Assembly (NCBI GenBank): GCA_963576735.1
Contig: OY755187.1
Location: 10,912,001 to 10,976,000 of the forward strand
Origin: Bedellia somnulentella
Taxonomy: Eukaryota > Arthropoda > Insecta > Lepidoptera > Bedelliidae
Direction of reading: 5' to 3'
DNA: 64,000 nt
Position numbers and translations under genes: made by a program. Of this stretch, positions 34,625 through 46,194 are shown in pieces (the stretch's first letter is position 1; each line of letters begins with the position of its first letter). The notes under the pieces are model-generated. The model made no database searches and was not told the DNA's origin. It saw nothing but the letters and a program-made list of their open reading frames with translations.

Positions 34625-34780
34625 CTACATCCATGTCATTAACGACGCAGCCATGCCTTCTAGAGGGGAGTCGATGTGAAACGCTCTCATGTAATTTTCT
34701 TTTTTTAATTCCTCGGAAGCCTTTAGAAGAGCCTCCCTTTGTCTGTGTTTTGAGGATACATAGCCGCAGGCTTTGTTCAT
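34625..34780 (-). CDS. Small open frame, 51 residues, or terminal exon
   Basis: A minus-strand ATG frame encodes a hydrophilic 51-residue peptide with a helical, charged middle (SSKHRQREALLKASEELKKE) and ends SLMTWM-stop. Codon use and amino-acid balance look coding rather than random. The frame stays open a little upstream of the ATG (PFLFQVI), so it could be the last exon of a longer gene. No polypyrimidine acceptor or poly(A) signal was found close by, and I do not recognise the family. It could also be a decayed pseudogene. Confidence 0.3.
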   Translation of the reverse strand: MNKACGYVSSKHRQREALLKASEELKKENYMRAFHIDSPLEGMAASLMTWM

Positions 34781-34853
34781 GATTACTTGAAATAAGAACG
34801 GAATATATTTCTTTTTATTTTATTCACGTCTTAGATAGTGTTAAAACATAATC

Positions 34854-35075
34854 TTATATACGCATTATCATATCACATAATGCAATCGTGGCTTTAGTTA
34901 TCGTTCTGTCCACGTGTTTGCTCCAGTTGAGTTTGCTATCTAGGATGACTCCTAGGTATTTTACTTCGTTCGATAGTTTGAGTGTTGTCCCGAAAAGTGT
35001 TGGCGGGTCGTTGAAGTTTATTTTGGTTTTTCTTGTGAATAGGATCATATCCGTTTTGTTTGCGAGTTAGGGTGG
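34854..35075 (-). pseudogene. Non-LTR reverse transcriptase fragment
   Basis: Encodes a piece from the end of the reverse transcriptase domain of a Jockey/I-type non-LTR element: KTDMILFTRKTK, then VKYLGVILDSKLNWSKHV. A stop codon lies just upstream of LANKTDMILF and the frame ends soon after CDMIMRI. It is a short dead remnant, unrelated to the GTAT-tailed LINE as far as can be seen. Confidence 0.75.
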
Positions 35076-35267
35076 ATTGAATAAGACGGCCAGGGCCCAC
35101 GTAAAAAAGTTCCATTAGGGAGCTATGTGCGGAAACCAAAACACTATTCTAATCTAATCTATCATATAACATTCACTTTATTGTTTGTAAAATATGTAAT
35201 TTTAATTATATTGTAAAAGGACATAGAAATATAATAATAATATGAATGAAATCAGCAGTTGTCCGAA

Positions 35268-35385
35268 GTGAAGCGAAAATATTGATAAATGTAAATCAAA
35301 CTCAAGAGGATGGTCATGATCATGCAAAGTGGCGAACGATAGTCTCTGCTTACCCCAATAGGAACTAATGGCGTGAGTATGTGTA
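35268..35385 (+). pseudogene. LINE 3' end scrap
   Basis: Degenerate CATGCAAAGTGGCGAACGAT, AGTCTCTGCTTACCCCAAT and GGCGTGAGTATGTG, corresponding to the last residues and tail of the GTAT LINE. A second reverse-oriented scrap follows at about 35470-35570 (GGGGTAGGCAAAGACT). Confidence 0.6.
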
Positions 35386-36079
35386 AATATTTAAATGTTT
35401 CGTCTGAATTAAACATTCTCTGTTCACAAAAATATGTTAACTATCCCGTTAGCAATACATAAACGCTATTACCTACAGGGGTAGGCAAAGACTGATACTT
35501 AATATGACCCTAACAAACCTCCTGCGCTACATTTACAATTCTGTTACAGGCATTTTACTCTTTGCACCTTGAAAACATGCATAAATTATTTCATTTATGC
35601 TAACATCACCAATCAACATTAGCGCTTTTCATCTCTTTTCCTTTTGCCCATCTCCATCAATCTTCGAAGAGATTAGGAACCTATAAGCGGGTTTGAATCT
35701 CCCATTTCCCTAGCACCTATTGCTTTAACATCGAGGTCATCTATAATAGGTATTTATATTACAAAACATACTTATTTAGTTGGAGAAAACGTTAAGCCGA
35801 GCGCGTGAGAGTTATAATAGCGACCGGTTTATAAAATCATCGAAAGCCATTAGCAATTTATTGACAACGAGCTAAGATGCATTTGTAGCGATTCGATACA
35901 TCGGTAACAATCGATTCTATTCATTTCAGATTATTTTCCTCTATCATTACTTCTTTTATAATCTTTCATATCGTGTCAATGATATTTTGAAATTTACGCG
36001 ATTTCTAACTTGATGCATTTGCGCTCTAGCTTTTGTTATATTTAAGCATGGTTTAAGTGAGATATCTTTCTTACATGCA

Positions 36080-36160
36080 TACATATACTCAAGGCCATAA
36101 ATACCAAAAGGGGTAGCCAAGAGCTTTAGAGAAAGAAAGTTTTCAGCTCATATCTTTGTT
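36080..36160 (-). repeat. SINE-A tail fragment
   Basis: ACATACATATACTCAAGGCC and AAAAGGGGTAGCCAAGAGCT mark the 3' quarter of a copy. A further scrap lies at 36670-36712 (GGTGATGGGTCGTCAACC). Confidence 0.6.
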
Positions 36161-37374
36161 CTTATTATACTATTTTGTTTTAATTTAGCTTTGTTTTTTT
36201 GCCGTCACATAGAGTACTTCTTATTACTATAAGATGCAGAAAAACATATAGAATAGAAACCTCTTTATATCATGTTACATATTTCGAACATGACAAAGAA
36301 ACAAAACTGGTAGAGAATAAATAAAAGGGATAGGTTTTACACACAATATGTGAAAGGTCGTTAATGTAATGGTTGATTGATTCCAAATGGAATCCACACA
36401 TTGGGCTGATAAAGGGAATACATGTTTCGGGTCAAAGTCTCTAAGTATAAACGGGGAGTGTCGACATTAAGCATTTTATTATTCGAATTATGGAAAGGAG
36501 ATGTATACAAAACTTAATTTTTACGTAGTTACACCCTTAGAAATAAATATAGTATATCTTGGAATAAGCTTTGTCTAACTCTGACTAGCCCTTTAAGGTA
36601 TAGCTGGGCTAATACGAGTACAAAGATATAGTAGCAGTAACCAGAAAATATTGTAGAATAAAGAAAATTTGGTGATGGGTCGTCAACCACATCGCCCTAA
36701 AATCACTTACTTACAAAGAGAACTTATCTAAATATTAAAAAAATGAGGAATATCAATATCATGTGATTCAGTGTATTTCCTCTGACTTAAGGGCCTCCCC
36801 GCATTTTGCAGCTATTGCGCTCACTCTTACGTCAAATTTACTGAGAGTGACAGGGACGGAAAAAACTCGCGCGCAGGATAAATGCACTTTATTTAGTTTT
36901 ATTATTGAATAACTATAATGTTTAAATGAAAAGTTAAACATCAAAGTTACAGATCTTAAAGCTACGCGTATATAGACACATAATGAGTTCACATGTATGT
37001 TATGCCAGTGGAGCCTATACGGTTTTTATAAAAAACAAAGCATGTTCCGATTCAATTTTTTTCATCATATTTTTCAACAAATTATTAAAATGTTAAACAT
37101 CAAATTTTAACACCATGAACTAATCACCAACATATATTTTATTCATGTCATATCAATATCATCAAATCAGACTTTATAGAATTTCCAATCAATCAATATC
37201 AACCTATTTTTCCGGGGACGCCCTTAAGCGAAGCCAAAGTCAGAACATCGAATGAACCAACCAGGGTGTAGGGACAAATTATTTTGACAATTAGTTTTTA
37301 GCGGAATTTATTCAAAAAAATTTGTACTGAACTACAGTTTTGTTTCTGCTCTATTTCATTAAGTCCTCTCTGTC

Positions 37375-37440
37375 CCTAAGTCACCTCGTACAACACCCGA
37401 CAGAATAAATGGGATAGTCACTCTCATAGCCTTTACACAA
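37375..37440 (-). repeat. SINE-A 5' fragment
   Basis: AAGTCACCTCGTACAACACC and ATGGGATAGTCACTCTCATA follow the family's 5' region in reverse. Confidence 0.4.
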
Positions 37441-37879
37441 CTTAAATAAAAAGTGTTAATAAAATAAAAGGCAAGACTAGGCTATAAGGTGATTGAAAAT
37501 CGTCGAATCAATAAACAGTTTATGTTTTGCAAGATCTACCTGCATTTTAATATGTCAATACATGGATGGTATGAAGGTCGATAGCGGAATTCTTGAAATA
37601 GCTGTTCTGCAATCCATATTGGGCTTTACTGTAGCAGCCTTAAAGCTTTTATTTCCTTATTTTCCTGCATATTTGCCCCAAGATGACCTTAAGTCAAAGA
37701 TAAAATATATTAGCATCCTCATGTTTATGTTCTCTACTAATAATTATAATGATGATGATGTAAGGGTATAAATGGATGTGTGAGCTAATGGAATTTACCC
37801 AACTATTGTTTTGCGGTAGATAAATAAATATTGCAACCTAGCATTTACAGCTGGCGGGCAAAAAATATGGCTGTTTTTG

Positions 37880-38108
37880 TTAGCTTACAATTAGCACAAC
37901 CCCATTTCTTCCCGCGGGTGCTATAAGAGGCAACTTTAAGTATTGGAGATTTTGAAGTGATTTTGGGGCGATGTGGTCATAGACCTACCACCAAAAACCT
38001 TAGTTTCACATAACTTTCTCCACTCAACTTTAAAAGAGTCGCAGATAATTTTCTAATTTTGAAGCTCTTGCTTCTCTATCTTAGAATTAATAGCTATAAT
38101 TATGTATG
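37880..38108 (+). repeat. SINE-A, old copy
   Basis: TAGCACAACCCCATTTCTTC through GGGCGATGTGGTCATAGACC to a reduced ATAATTATGTATG tail. Confidence 0.65.
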
Positions 38109-38114
38109 TTAAAT

Positions 38115-38480
38115 AAACTGGGGTAGGTCCCCTATCACGACGGTAAATTATTATCACCAATTACAGCTTACATCCCATGTAATACTGTACCAAGGAGCTT
38201 GTGTCTCCCCTGTATAGAGAAACTAAGCCTTGTTCACCATAATCTAGTGCGGATTGGTAAACTATCATGACTGCTAGCATGGTAGAACCCGGGACCTACG
38301 TCTTAACGTGCTCTCTGAACCTCGGAAAGATGTTAATAACCCTACAATAGCCTAAACAAACGGAAATTTATAATAAGCAATTTTTTAAGAGATGTCTCCT
38401 CGTGGGTATCAAACCCGAAACCTCTTAACAATAAACGAAACGCCCTAACCAATATACCATGAAGGCAGTTTGGAATCTCA
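38115..38480. repeat. Old repeats including a tRNA-like SINE head
   Basis: 38395-38470 read on the minus strand contains ATGGTATATTGGTTAGGGCG (box A-like) and GGTTTGATACC (box B-like), a tRNA-derived head. 38115-38340 is low-conservation repeat-like sequence (GTAGGTCCCCTATCACGACG). Confidence 0.4.
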
Positions 38481-38756
38481 AATTTCAAGCAAGACAAGTA
38501 AAAAGGATCCCGAAGAAATTGTGTGTCTGCCACTACCAACCTTTCTGGGATTTGATACTGATGATGTAGATTATAATTTATATAAAACCGATATAATATA
38601 AAACATCATATCAAACTCCCAGACGTGTCTACTCCGCAATAATCTATGATTACAAAATGATGTCTTTCAAAACGGTCGTACAAGATAAACGTGTGAAAAC
38701 GAAAAGAAGCCTCATTTAAAAACGTAATTAACATATAGTCTTATTTCAAAACCTAC

Positions 38757-38933
38757 CTTAGTTTGTTAGAAAATATCCAAACTGTAACGAACAACACAAT
38801 TGTCACTTCACAAAGTCACAAACACAAAAATTCACGAACTGTGATTGGTGTCGGTTATAAGTTCGAAATTCAAACTGGCGAATAGCCTTCGTGCGCACGC
38901 GCGTCTACTGAAGACAACAACCTGCCTTGCACT
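38757..38933 (-). promoter_or_regulatory. Candidate promoter and first non-coding exon
   Basis: On the minus strand an initiator TCAGT puts a start at about 38933, with a TATA-like CATAAG 24 bases upstream (38957-38952). The following 177 nt are GC-richer than their surroundings and contain no ATG in any frame. They end at a consensus donor AAG|GTAGGT (38757|38756). This is what a 5' UTR exon should look like. The next minus-strand exon with a good acceptor is the GRXCR-like exon at 8132, implying a ~30 kb intron. That link is an inference; another gene is possible. Confidence 0.4.
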
Positions 38934-39654
38934 GACTTAGGCCGTTTCTTTCTTATGACGACTGGTTCAGAAAATTCTCCATTCACATCAACAACTTGCT
39001 TGTATAATTAATAATCAGTTTTGAACTCTATCAACGTAAGCTAAGTTCGATACTTCTTTGCACATGTTGACAATGTTAAGGCCTTTTGGAGGGTAGGTTT
39101 TTTATTACCACCTTGCCGCGCACGAGTCGTTTTTTGCTGTATATTTTTTAATATGGGTGTATTTTTTATTGACTACTTTTTATAGCGTGAATATTTTTTT
39201 AAAGTCTGATTAAATATTTTTGCTAACTTTTTAAATGATATTCATAAACAAAGTAAATTTTCCCGCTTAGTTTTATTAAATCCCAATTCTGAATATCACT
39301 TTTAATAAATTTTAAAATATTGTACTGCAGTTGAATCAACTTTTTTTTTCTAATATTAAGCCCATATTATGAACTACTTGACGTTAAATGTCGGTGACCC
39401 AATACGCAATACCAAGAATGAAGGATTGAAAAGTTGGATTCAACAGTAATAAATGGGGTTTTTCTCAATAGCTATAATGATATATATTATAACAACAAAT
39501 TTTCATAATCATTAAAATCTGGGTACAACTTAATAATATAAAATTATCATACTCGTACTAGTGTTTTGTAAGTTGAGCAATGTCATTGTTTTAGCTAGAT
39601 TAATTTTAACGCTGATACGCGTTGATGTCTGTTCTAAGAATTATATGTACTACC

Positions 39655-39748
39655 GGGAGGGAATACATTGGTGTAGGCCCGACCCGGGATTTGAACCCTC
39701 AACGTTTGCAGGATAAGTGGTGTTCTACCCACTGAGCTATCACGGATG
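39655..39748 (-). repeat. SINE-C head fragment (tRNA-like)
   Basis: On the minus strand: GTGATAGCTCAGTGGGTAGA (box A) and GGGTTCAAATCCCGGGTCGG (box B). Only the tRNA-like head and first bases of the body remain. Confidence 0.7.
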
Positions 39749-39825
39749 CTATTAAATTTATTATTGTTTATTAATGTTAAGATCTTGTATTAGTAAACCG
39801 AGTTTTCTCTTATTGCACCGAATGG

Positions 39826-39953
39826 GGGCGTATACCCGAGGTCGCGGGTGCGATTCCCGCCTGTGTCGAAATTTTTCTTTCCTTTATTTATTAGCTTTAT
39901 TTATTAGTAATAACCCCCAGATGAGGTTTTCATGAACAAAAAGATTTAAATTA
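39826..39953 (+). repeat. SINE-B fragment, split by a Helitron
   Basis: Plus-orientation T-arm half and tail (GAGGTCGCGGGTGCGATTCC ... TTTCATGAACAAAAAGA), ending exactly where the Helitron begins at 39954. Confidence 0.7.
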
Positions 39954-40072
39954 TCTATACTTATAATAAATCTGTAGAGAGGTCAATTCTGTACATGAAA
40001 TATATTTTCAAAATAACTATCAGGTGGTGATTAGGGATCGATACAGATGCCAAAAATGCAATCAGTAAAATT

Positions 40073-40110
<38 letters not shown>

Positions 40111-40911
40111 GGTTTGTATGTTCCTTATGGAAACAAAAACTACTCAACGGATTTTAACAAAACTTGGTACAATTATTCTCCATACTCCTGGTCAGGTTTT
40201 TGTATACTTTCCAGCAGAGTAGTAAAGAGGAATTATGGGAAATTTTGGGAAAACGGGAGAAGTTACTCCATTTTTTAAGCTTCCGTCGCGTGTGCAGCCT
40301 TAATGGTTAAACTTACATAGAAATCATGTATCACGGAAATATTCTTCATAAAATTATCTAAAAAAAATCCTCAACAGTTTATGTCTATCTTTTACGGTTG
40401 ACTCACAATAACACGTGTAGTTCCTGATAGCTTAGCAGTTCGGAACATTCTGATTGTATTTGTTTACTCTTACGTTTGTAAACCTCTCACTCATCCCTAA
40501 TTTAAATAAGGTAACATTATTACCTCTTCAATAAAAAAAGAATCATAGAAATCGGTAGAGAAACACTGAAATTATACATAAAATAAGCCATCGCGCCCGT
40601 GACCAAAACCGAACCGTTACTAATTTACTTATAAAATACTAGATGGCGCCAGTAGTTGCATCCTACAACACGTAATGATTTATTTTACTTCATAGCGTTT
40701 TATTCCATAATTTGCTATTAAACGGAAAAACTTAACCGTTCATTAAAGCCCATTCAAAATCACCAAACTACACTGTTTAGGGAGTGCTATAAATATAATA
40801 AATTGAAAACATTGCGCTGAATTTCACAATGCTTGAGCAGTGACTGAAGAAAGAAACCTCAGATATTTAAAAAAACAACGCTACCCGTGCGAAGCTGGGA
40901 CGATCCACTAG
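39954..40911 (+). mobile_element. Non-autonomous Helitron with (GTCT)n, 958 bp
   Basis: Begins TCTATACTTATAATAAATC after A and ends CACTAG before T. The 3' hairpin region reads CCCGTGCGAAGCTGGG. It contains nine GTCT units (40076-40110). Non-coding. It has the same structure as 47767-48698 and the nested pair at 50779-52774. Confidence 0.88.
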
Positions 40912-41035
40912 TCTTTATTATAATGTTTTTGTTCATGAAAACCTCATGTGGAGATTATTACTAGGCGTATACCCGGAGGTCGCGGGTTCGATGCCCGCTA
41001 GTGTCGAAATTTTCTTTCCTTTATTTATCCTTTAC
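40912..41035 (-). repeat. SINE-B fragment right of the Helitron
   Basis: TTTTTGTTCATGAAAACCTC outer end followed by GAGGTCGCGGGTTCGATGCC and TCGAAATTTTCTTTCC. The tRNA 5' half is missing, leaving the two inverted tail copies close together. Confidence 0.65.
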
Positions 41036-41504
41036 TTACTCTTTATACTTGATAAATCCACCTTTTTAGAATTTTCTCTATTTTATCTATCTAAGTTTGC
41101 TGCAGTCTACATTTAGAGGATAAACAAAATAAAATAGCATGAAATTTTAAAATGTTATTTGTCTTTTCGTATTCACAGCATACTGAGATCATTGAACTAT
41201 CAGCCAACATATAATAATGATTTTATTATTGACTTTTGTACCAAATTCAATAAGGACATGTTTAATTAAGTGGTTTTCACATTGAAAAGAGGTACCTGCT
41301 GAATTGGTTTGTTTGAAGTTTAATTAGTGACGACACAATAATAAGAATTTGAAGAAAAACACTTAAAACTTATGTCAAACTCTATTACTACTAAATAACT
41401 TAGATAAACTTTACCAATGATTATTGGTTTAATTATAATTAAAGTTGATTGTTTTGTAAACAAAGATAACCATTAAAGGAGGAACTCAAAATATATTTCT
41501 GTTA

Positions 41505-41722
41505 GAATATGGGTCTCCAACCGTATCGCCCAAAACCCACTAAAAAGCCCTTAGTCACCTCTTACGACACCACTAGGTAGAAAGGGGTAGTGAAATTCTA
41601 AGCCGGCACTACACGGCTATTTTTGCTTAGTGACTTCCAGGAGTGGCTGAAGATATTAATATTCTGAGGCCCTGGCTACTCGTTCTAAGGATTTATAGCC
41701 GTGAGTGTATGTAAGTGTGTAA
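41505..41722 (+). repeat. SINE-A with inverted 5' half
   Basis: 41510-41625 is the 5' half in reverse (GGGTCTCCAACCGTATCGCC to GGCACTACACGGC). 41630-41722 is the 3' half in forward orientation (TGACTTCCAGGAGTGGCTGA to GTGAGTGTATGTAAGTG). Fits twin priming. Confidence 0.8.
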
Positions 41723-41783
41723 ATAGCCAAAAGGACGAAGTTTAAGACGCATTTTATGATAATTTGTATTTCTGTGTGTTGAA

Positions 41784-42340
41784 TCTATACATATAATAAA
41801 TCTGTAGAAAAGTCATTTTTGTACATTGAAGAAATTGAAAAAAAAAATAGCCAGCGTGTGAACAGATAAGCAACAGAACCCATTTCTATCATTTTTTAAA
41901 TTTTTGTCTGTTTGTCTGTTTATATGTTTGTTTGTGCGCACATAACGTAAAATCTACGAATTCAATGCTGAAAATGTTTATATACAAAAATTATACCTAA
42001 CTTGAGGTATAACTTAGTTTTTGTTTCATCGAAATCGGTTCACTCTATCAAAAGATATGATTAATTTTGTGAGTTCAAGAAGAAAAATATTACGTTACGC
42101 AATTCAGTATAGTACTTGCAACGACATCTTAAGTCTAAATATAGAACTAATGTTGATAGTTGGAATCCAAAGTCCGATAGATGGCGTTGTGCAAAAATAA
42201 AATAAAGAACCAAAATAAAATAAAGCAAAAATAAAATTTGCTTTTTTTTAGCCCCTTTAACCCCTTATTTTAAAGTCGGTTAAAGTAATAGAAGCTACAG
42301 GAAACAAGCAAGACGAAATTAATACAAGCTGCCAATGTCA
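41784..42340 (+). mobile_element. Divergent Helitron 5' portion, (GTTT/GTCT)n type
   Basis: Starts TCTATACATATAATAAATC, related to the (GTCT)n Helitron start, and has a shorter decayed TTTGTCTGTTTGTCTG block. A clear CTAG 3' end was not found, so the right limit is approximate. Confidence 0.5.
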
Positions 42341-42577
42341 AGTGAATTCGCCGACAATGAAAATAACTAAATTGCTTTTAAATATTATCTTTACTTAGTT
42401 TCTTAAATTAGGCTTATTAATATTAATATATTATGTAAATAGTCTGCCTATTAATAAATCTAATTTGGTGAGCAGAATTTTGAAATTCTTAGCCATTCTT
42501 CAAATGCACGTCACTTCACAACCAGTTTTCGTGAACGTTTATAATAAAAACTGAATTTTGGTCTACATTAAACACCA

Positions 42578-42821
42578 AACCTCTCTGGCTTCGTTTACAT
42601 CCATCAATCTTTTCATACATGCTCTTTTATTCTTCATACTGCGGACACCTGCCTTTTTGAGCACGTTTTCTATTTGATCCAAATGTGTCCTCCGAGGTCG
42701 TCCTCTACTAACATTACCTTCACATTGGCGATAAAAAAAGTGTAATGAACAAAGTGGTGATCGATAGTCTCTGCCTACCCCAATGGGAACTAACGGCGTG
42801 AGAATATGTATGTATGTATGT
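42578..42821 (+). mobile_element. LINE 3' end with 5' inversion and 11 bp TSD
   Basis: Flanked by ATTAAACACCA (42567-42577 and 42822-42832). 42578-42733 is the ORF2 C-terminal region in reverse. 42750-42821 is the last codons and GGCGTGAGAATATGTATG tail in forward orientation. A clean twin-priming product. Confidence 0.88.
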
Positions 42822-42931
42822 ATTAAACACCAGAAACATAAGACATCTTTTAAGTTCTACTCTTTTAAACACTAAAATGATGTAGTGACCTTAGTGACTA
42901 ACCTTAATTTAGTTATATTTGCATATTATAC

Positions 42932-43173
42932 ATACATATACTCACGACTATAAATCCCTAGAAGGGGTAGCCAGAGCTAAGGAATTAGAAATTCCTCAGC
43001 CACTTTTGGAAAATTGAGTGGGGAAAAGATGGTAAAATAAAGGTTGTTGGTGATGGGTCTCCAACCGCATCGCCCAAAAATCCCTTAAAAACCCCCAATA
43101 CCGTTAGTCGCCTCTTACGTACATCCACCGGAAGAAATGGGGTAGTGCTATTCTAAGCCGACACTACACAGCT
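42932..43173 (-). repeat. SINE-A full-length copy
   Basis: Minus orientation, close to consensus, ACATACATATACTCACGACT to ACTACACAGC. TGCATATTAT occurs on both sides (42920-42929 and 43181-43190), a possible TSD with extra bases at the 5' junction. Confidence 0.9.
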
Positions 43174-43479
43174 ATTACAGTGCATATTATGCCACTGATA
43201 AATCGAATTAATTCAATGTATTATCATAGTACAACCAACAACCGTAAACCCTAATAATAGTAAAGTACCTTTTTGGAGCGGTTTTATTTAGCTTACTCCG
43301 TTTGTTTTATTCTTTCTTGAGTGAAATTTAGTAATTTAAATTTCACCCCCTTCCTGTCAACCGGTTAATATTTCTTTTCGGAAGGAAAAGACGTGATGAG
43401 CTCGAAGCAAAGAGTGATGAGCTCAAGGACCGACCACCTGCGGCCATCAATAATAACTACCTATATATTGGAGGGTTAC

Positions 43480-43570
43480 TGATTTTTCAACATACGTCAT
43501 AGAACATTTGTCGGAAACATTGGCTATGTCAGTCACATGAGAGCACATGAACACACTCTTAATAGCCGGA
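43480..43570. pseudogene. Possible LINE zinc-finger scrap
   Basis: Plus-strand reading gives IGYVSHMRAHEH, like the C2H2-type finger near the end of some non-LTR ORF2 proteins. The rest is not recognisable. A second LINE-tail scrap follows near 43690-43735 (AGGATCGTACAAGGTAGCGA). Confidence 0.25.
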
Positions 43571-44343
43571 TACCAGAAGTTGCTGTGGCCGAAATCGGGC
43601 GCGGGCGGGATTGATATATGATCTATATTCAAAATTCCGAAGTGTTAAAAACAAAAGGGCTTTAGAAATATATTGATGCATTATGCAGCTCTGCTAGGAT
43701 CGTACAAGGTAGCGATCCATAATCTTTGGCTAACCCTGTAACTGTATCTAAATATACACTAATTCAAATGAGATACACACAGTTACGACCTTTTATTATT
43801 TCAACTGGATAATGGCTACTATAATTAATTAAATATCATTATGAAATACTCAATAGTTCCTACATCACAATAAGTGTCCGCATTAGATTTCATTGGTTCT
43901 TTATTTTATTTCAAAAAGGTGATATACTCTTAACTAAACGACGTTTTTTGTTCTCGACAATCACGCGAACGAAGTCGCGGGCACAGCTAGTGGGATAATA
44001 AATTCCATCGTCGAATCCAAAAAACAAAAACAAAACCCAAAGCAGCCAAATCAAGTTTTTTTTACTTATTTGAACTGACCAACGAAAACGATGGCAAATC
44101 ATACTAAAAACTGGTTGAACCAGTCACTTGGAAAAACACAGGCGCCTCAAATACCGAAGCGTGAATATTATTTTGAATTTAATTAACAGTACTGAATACA
44201 ACATTGATTGAAGGAATGGATATTATTTGATCTGGTATCCCAAACTGAGCCAGAACGTGGTGAACTATGGTTGTAATGGTATTTAGGGCAGGCTCAATGG
44301 TCAAGCTACTAGATAGGGTCATATTAAGGGATAACTTCCGAAG

Positions 44344-44599
44344 GCTGTGTAGTGTCGGCCTAGAATAGCACTACCCCATTTCTTCCGGTGGGTGTACGTA
44401 AGAGGCGACTAACGGTATTGGGGCTTTTAAGGGATTTTTGGGCGATGCGGTTGGAGACCCATCACCAACAACCTTTATTTTTACCATCTTTTCCCCACTA
44501 TCATTTCCAAAAGTGGCTGAGGAATTTCTAATTCCTTAGCTCTGGCTACCCCTTCTAGGGATTTACAGCCGTGAGTATATGTATGTATGTATATGTATT
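44344..44599 (+). repeat. SINE-A full-length copy with TSD
   Basis: Flanked by TTCCGAAGGCT (44336-44346 and 44600-44610; the last bases may be shared with the SINE start). Near-consensus, close to the copy at 11868 (both have CCCCACTATCATTTCC). Confidence 0.9.
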
Positions 44600-44627
44600 T
44601 TCCGAAGGCTTATTTTTATTATTTATT

Positions 44628-44952
44628 TAGCAATCGTGATAGCTTATTGGGTAGAACACGACTTATCGTGCGAGACGATGAGGATTCAAATCATGGGTCT
44701 GGCAAACACCAATTTGTCTATTCTAAAGACATATGTGTGGTTAATTTATGATGGCTGTTAACGTTGAGGGAAAACATCGTTAGGAAACCCACATGACTGA
44801 GTTAAACTTAGTCATTTGACAGTGTATTCGCACAAAACTGTTAAGCAAAACGGGGGTATTCAGAAACGCCAGGTGACAACGTGATGTTCAGAAGTTTTAG
44901 TACCTCTGCCAACCACTTACGAAATATACGGCGTGAACGTTTGAGTTTGAGT
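44628..44952 (+). repeat. SINE-C, decayed copy
   Basis: Head CGTGATAGCTTATTGGGTAG, body CATATGTGTGGTTAATTTAT and CACGTGATG-like region, end GGCGTGAACGTTTGAG. Several deletions. Confidence 0.7.
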
Positions 44953-45194
44953 TTAGTTTGAGTTATAAGGTTATTCAAGGTAGGTACAATGCTCAAGTTC
45001 TTACGTGGGGACATATTTAGGGAAAAGTCCGAAGGTTTATTTTTAACTCTTCTTTATTTGAGTTTGACTTGACGTATTTTTAAACCACGCGAGAGTTAGG
45101 TTTTTTTTTTATTTTTAGCATATTGACATACTAAGTTTATAGGTTATGTTTTGCTGTTAATCTTCCAAACAAAATAAAATAAATTAGATAAATA

Positions 45195-45372
45195 AAAATA
45201 TACTGATGACCATAAACCCTAAAAAGGGTAGCCGGCGCTTGAGATCACTGAATTCCTCACCCAGTGTAGTAAAGGTTCTCGATGCTGGGTCACTCAAAAA
45301 GCCCTAATACTCTTTGTTGCCTCTTACGAACACACCAATGCGTTAGTGCTATTCTAATCCGACATTATTAAA
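45195..45372 (-). repeat. SINE-A, old and shortened copy
   Basis: Minus orientation: TACTGATGACCATAAACCCT, TTGCCTCTTACGAACAC and CTATTCTAATCCGACATTA, with internal losses. Confidence 0.6.
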
Positions 45373-45514
45373 TTGCTTTTTCAATTTTTCATAACTTCTC
45401 ATAAGTCATAAATACGATTATTAAAGAGTTGGTGAATTAATAGTTATGATCAAATCAGTGATAGGATCATCTCTCTATTGTTGCTCTCGATCTAATCAAT
45501 CAACCAGCAATTGA

Positions 45515-45645
45515 ATATTCTAGTGTTCTAATCCCGGGTCGGGCCTACACCAATTTGGCTTTTCTAAAGACATGTTAGTGGTTAAATTTATCATAGCTGT
45601 TAACGGTGAGGGAAAACATTGTGAGGAAGCCCACATGGCTAAGTT
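45515..45645 (+). repeat. SINE-C fragment
   Basis: Box B-like GTGTTCTAATCCCGGGTC, then CCTACACCAATTTGGC and CCCACATGGCTAAGTTG. The distal half is missing. Confidence 0.65.
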
Positions 45646-46050
45646 GTAGTTATATTATATTATATATTATATTATATATTCCTACTATTAATTTGTTCAT
45701 AAAACTCATTTAAATTCAAATATAAGATATTTGCAGCCTCAAGAAGAGCTATTGCAGTTTTGGTTGCATTGTGTCTTAACTGATTGCCCCCTTAGGCAAG
45801 AAATCATGTGTGTTTTAAGATAAACATTTTGTTTTCCTCTGAAATCATAAGTTACCACTGAGTTTTAAGTATGTTGTTTTCCTTTTTATATTTTTGATAT
45901 TCAATGTTTTTTGATTGGAAGTATTTACATGTAACAGTGCGATGGATAAATTAATAAATATGAGTCCCTCGTCTTTCTTTCTATTAATCCTATCTAAACC
46001 GGCACATCTCTAAAATATAATAAGTGAGTGTGGCCAGGAGTGTCCTGTAT

Positions 46051-46184
46051 AGCAAGCACGAGCGCTATTTTATCGACACGATAACGGTTAGAATGAGATG
46101 GCAGTATACGATACTAAGTAAGTGCGTAAGAGATGGCTGCTTTATCCCACGCGATAACTAGTTTAAACACGTCTCGTGCTTGCT
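46051..46184. mobile_element. MITE-1, 134 bp
   Basis: Inverse orientation to the 19212 copy: AGCAAGCACGAGCGC at the left, GTCTCGTGCTTGCT at the right, with the shared interior ATAACGGTTAGAATGAGATG. Termini are intact. Confidence 0.8.
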
Positions 46185-46194
46185 CTTCTAGGAA

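Noticed and set aside
37493..37771. 92-codon plus-strand frame with a hydrophobic middle
   Set aside because: No family resemblance, no splice or promoter support, and it ends in a GAT microsatellite; too weak to call.
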